Assembly (NCBI GenBank): GCA_003258795.1
Contig: QHMH01000009.1
Span: forward strand, 49,547 to 113,546
Origin: Candidatus Melainabacteria bacterium
GTDB lineage: Bacteria; Cyanobacteriota; Vampirovibrionia; Gastranaerophilales; Gastranaerophilaceae
Length of the DNA: 64,000 bases
Direction: 5' to 3'
Part shown: piece after piece, positions 63,587 through 64,000 of the stretch
Position numbering within the stretch: the first letter of the stretch is position 1
Layout: every line of letters starts with the position of its first letter
Program-made: the position numbers and the translations under genes
The notes under the pieces: generated by a model
Databases searched by the model: none
What the model saw: the letters and a program-made list of their open reading frames with translations, nothing else
What the model was told of the DNA's origin: nothing

Positions 63587-63716
63587 GTTATTCGACTTTG
63601 GGTGTGTTATCGTATTGATGTGAACGGGGTTTTGCTGTACGTTTGACTCCAAAAGTACCTAATAAATTTTTGACCGTTTATCGACGGGAAAATGAAAAGA
63701 AAAATATCGTTGGGGT
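63587..63716. repeat. Direct repeat, copy 1
   Basis: About 130 bases starting GTTATTCGACTTTGGGT and ending ATATCGTTGGGGT. It includes an imperfect hairpin around GACTCC (63637-63658) and a CCGTT-TATC-GACGG hairpin (63674-63687). The match to copy 2 is high in blocks separated by small insertions. Confidence 0.85.
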
Positions 63717-63845
63717 TGAACATAGCTGTCACTCTTTTCCGACGATAGCCGAGAGTGGACTATCAATACTAACGAACAAGCAGAAAAGTCAAATTTTATA
63801 CCAAAATTTAATTAAACTATCATTTACCCCCTCATTTACCCCCGA

Positions 63846-64000
63846 GTTATTCGACTTTGGGTAAGTTATCGGATTGATGTGAGCGAAGGCGGGGTTTTGT
63901 GGTACTTTGACTCCAAAAGTACCTTATATAAAAAAAATATATTCTATAATTTCTTGACCGTTTATCAACGGTAAAATGAAAAGAAAAATATCGTTGGGGT
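63846..64000. repeat. Direct repeat, copy 2 (continues past the window)
   Basis: It begins 259 bases after copy 1 with the same 17 bases. Hairpins: GGTACTTT / AAAGTACC around GACTCCA (63901-63923) and ACCGTT-TATC-AACGGT (63957-63972). It has a longer AT-rich insert (about 63924-63950) and an extra GCGAAGGC relative to copy 1. The window ends at the same point where copy 1 ends, so its end is not seen. Confidence 0.85.

Larger units (their letters stand above)
63553..64000. other. Non-coding region after the antitoxin
   Basis: 448 bases to the window edge. It holds two copies of a repeat with a unique spacer of about 130 bases between them. A 73-codon reading frame at 63643-63864 begins inside the first repeat and ends inside the second, so it is not counted as a gene. 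Confidence 0.7.

Noticed and set aside
63643..63864. 73-codon reading frame near the right edge
   Set aside because: It begins in one copy of the direct repeat and ends in the other, has no ribosome site and no recognisable protein features.

Overview
This is an AT-rich bacterial chromosome window with closely packed, mostly housekeeping genes on both strands. An outer membrane is implied by waaA (Kdo transferase), a TonB-like C-terminus and a type IV prepilin-like protein. Two features point to the cyanobacterial line: a DUF561/Ycf23 gene (a family of cyanobacteria and plastids) and an atpD-atpC pair that appears split from the other ATP synthase genes, as in cyanobacteria. With low GC, no photosynthesis genes in view and several small proteins of unknown family, the best guess is a non-photosynthetic cyanobacterial relative (Vampirovibrionia/'Melainabacteria', probably a gut Gastranaerophilales). 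The lineage is an inference.

Layout. 0-2.1 kb: ATP synthase beta and epsilon, then a likely small RNA with its own promoter and terminator. 2.1-6.5 kb (minus): a sensor kinase with an N-terminal receiver, a NarL-type regulator, a membrane-anchored protein of unknown function and a GGDEF protein. 6.6-9.3 kb: waaA, an acyl-CoA dehydratase activase and a PEBP-family protein. 9.4-16.9 kb: zinc-ribbon protein, HtrA-like protease, ycf23, tgt-ndk and an Opp-type peptide ABC transporter without ATPase genes. 17-19 kb: an exported protein and a long Tyr/Cys-rich prepilin-like protein. 19.2-27.1 kb: a cell-surface glycosylation block (two tandem GT-C-like membrane proteins, an internally duplicated GT9-like protein, a GT8 enzyme, an MFS carrier).

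27.1-44 kb: a stand-alone divergent AICAR-transformylase-like protein, fusA, a three-gene unit of unknown role (acidic TonB-like membrane protein, sigma-like protein, zinc-ribbon STAND ATPase), dapA-secD-secF, rpmB, a GIY-YIG protein, a YhcH-family protein and tig-clpP-clpX. 44-50 kb: an exported AMIN-like protein, mgtE, a DUF1015 protein and a minus-strand run of five small proteins of unrecognised family whose helical ends resemble filament subunits. 50.3-62.7 kb: gyrB, adk, an ATP-type PEP carboxykinase homologue, pepA, gpmI, a SNF2 helicase, an unlisted 43-residue ORF and a CpaE/MinD-like ATPase. 62.8-64 kb: a toxin-antitoxin locus whose toxin is broken by two frameshifts, then two copies of a hairpin-bearing repeat reaching the window edge.

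Several genes have a TATAAT-like box 4-8 bases before the start codon and no Shine-Dalgarno sequence, which suggests leaderless transcripts. The most interesting regions are the 47.4-50.1 kb cluster, the 30.4-36.3 kb trio, the AICAR-transformylase-like protein lacking its catalytic His, and the candidate small RNA after atpC. No rRNA, tRNA, insertion sequence or CRISPR array was seen.
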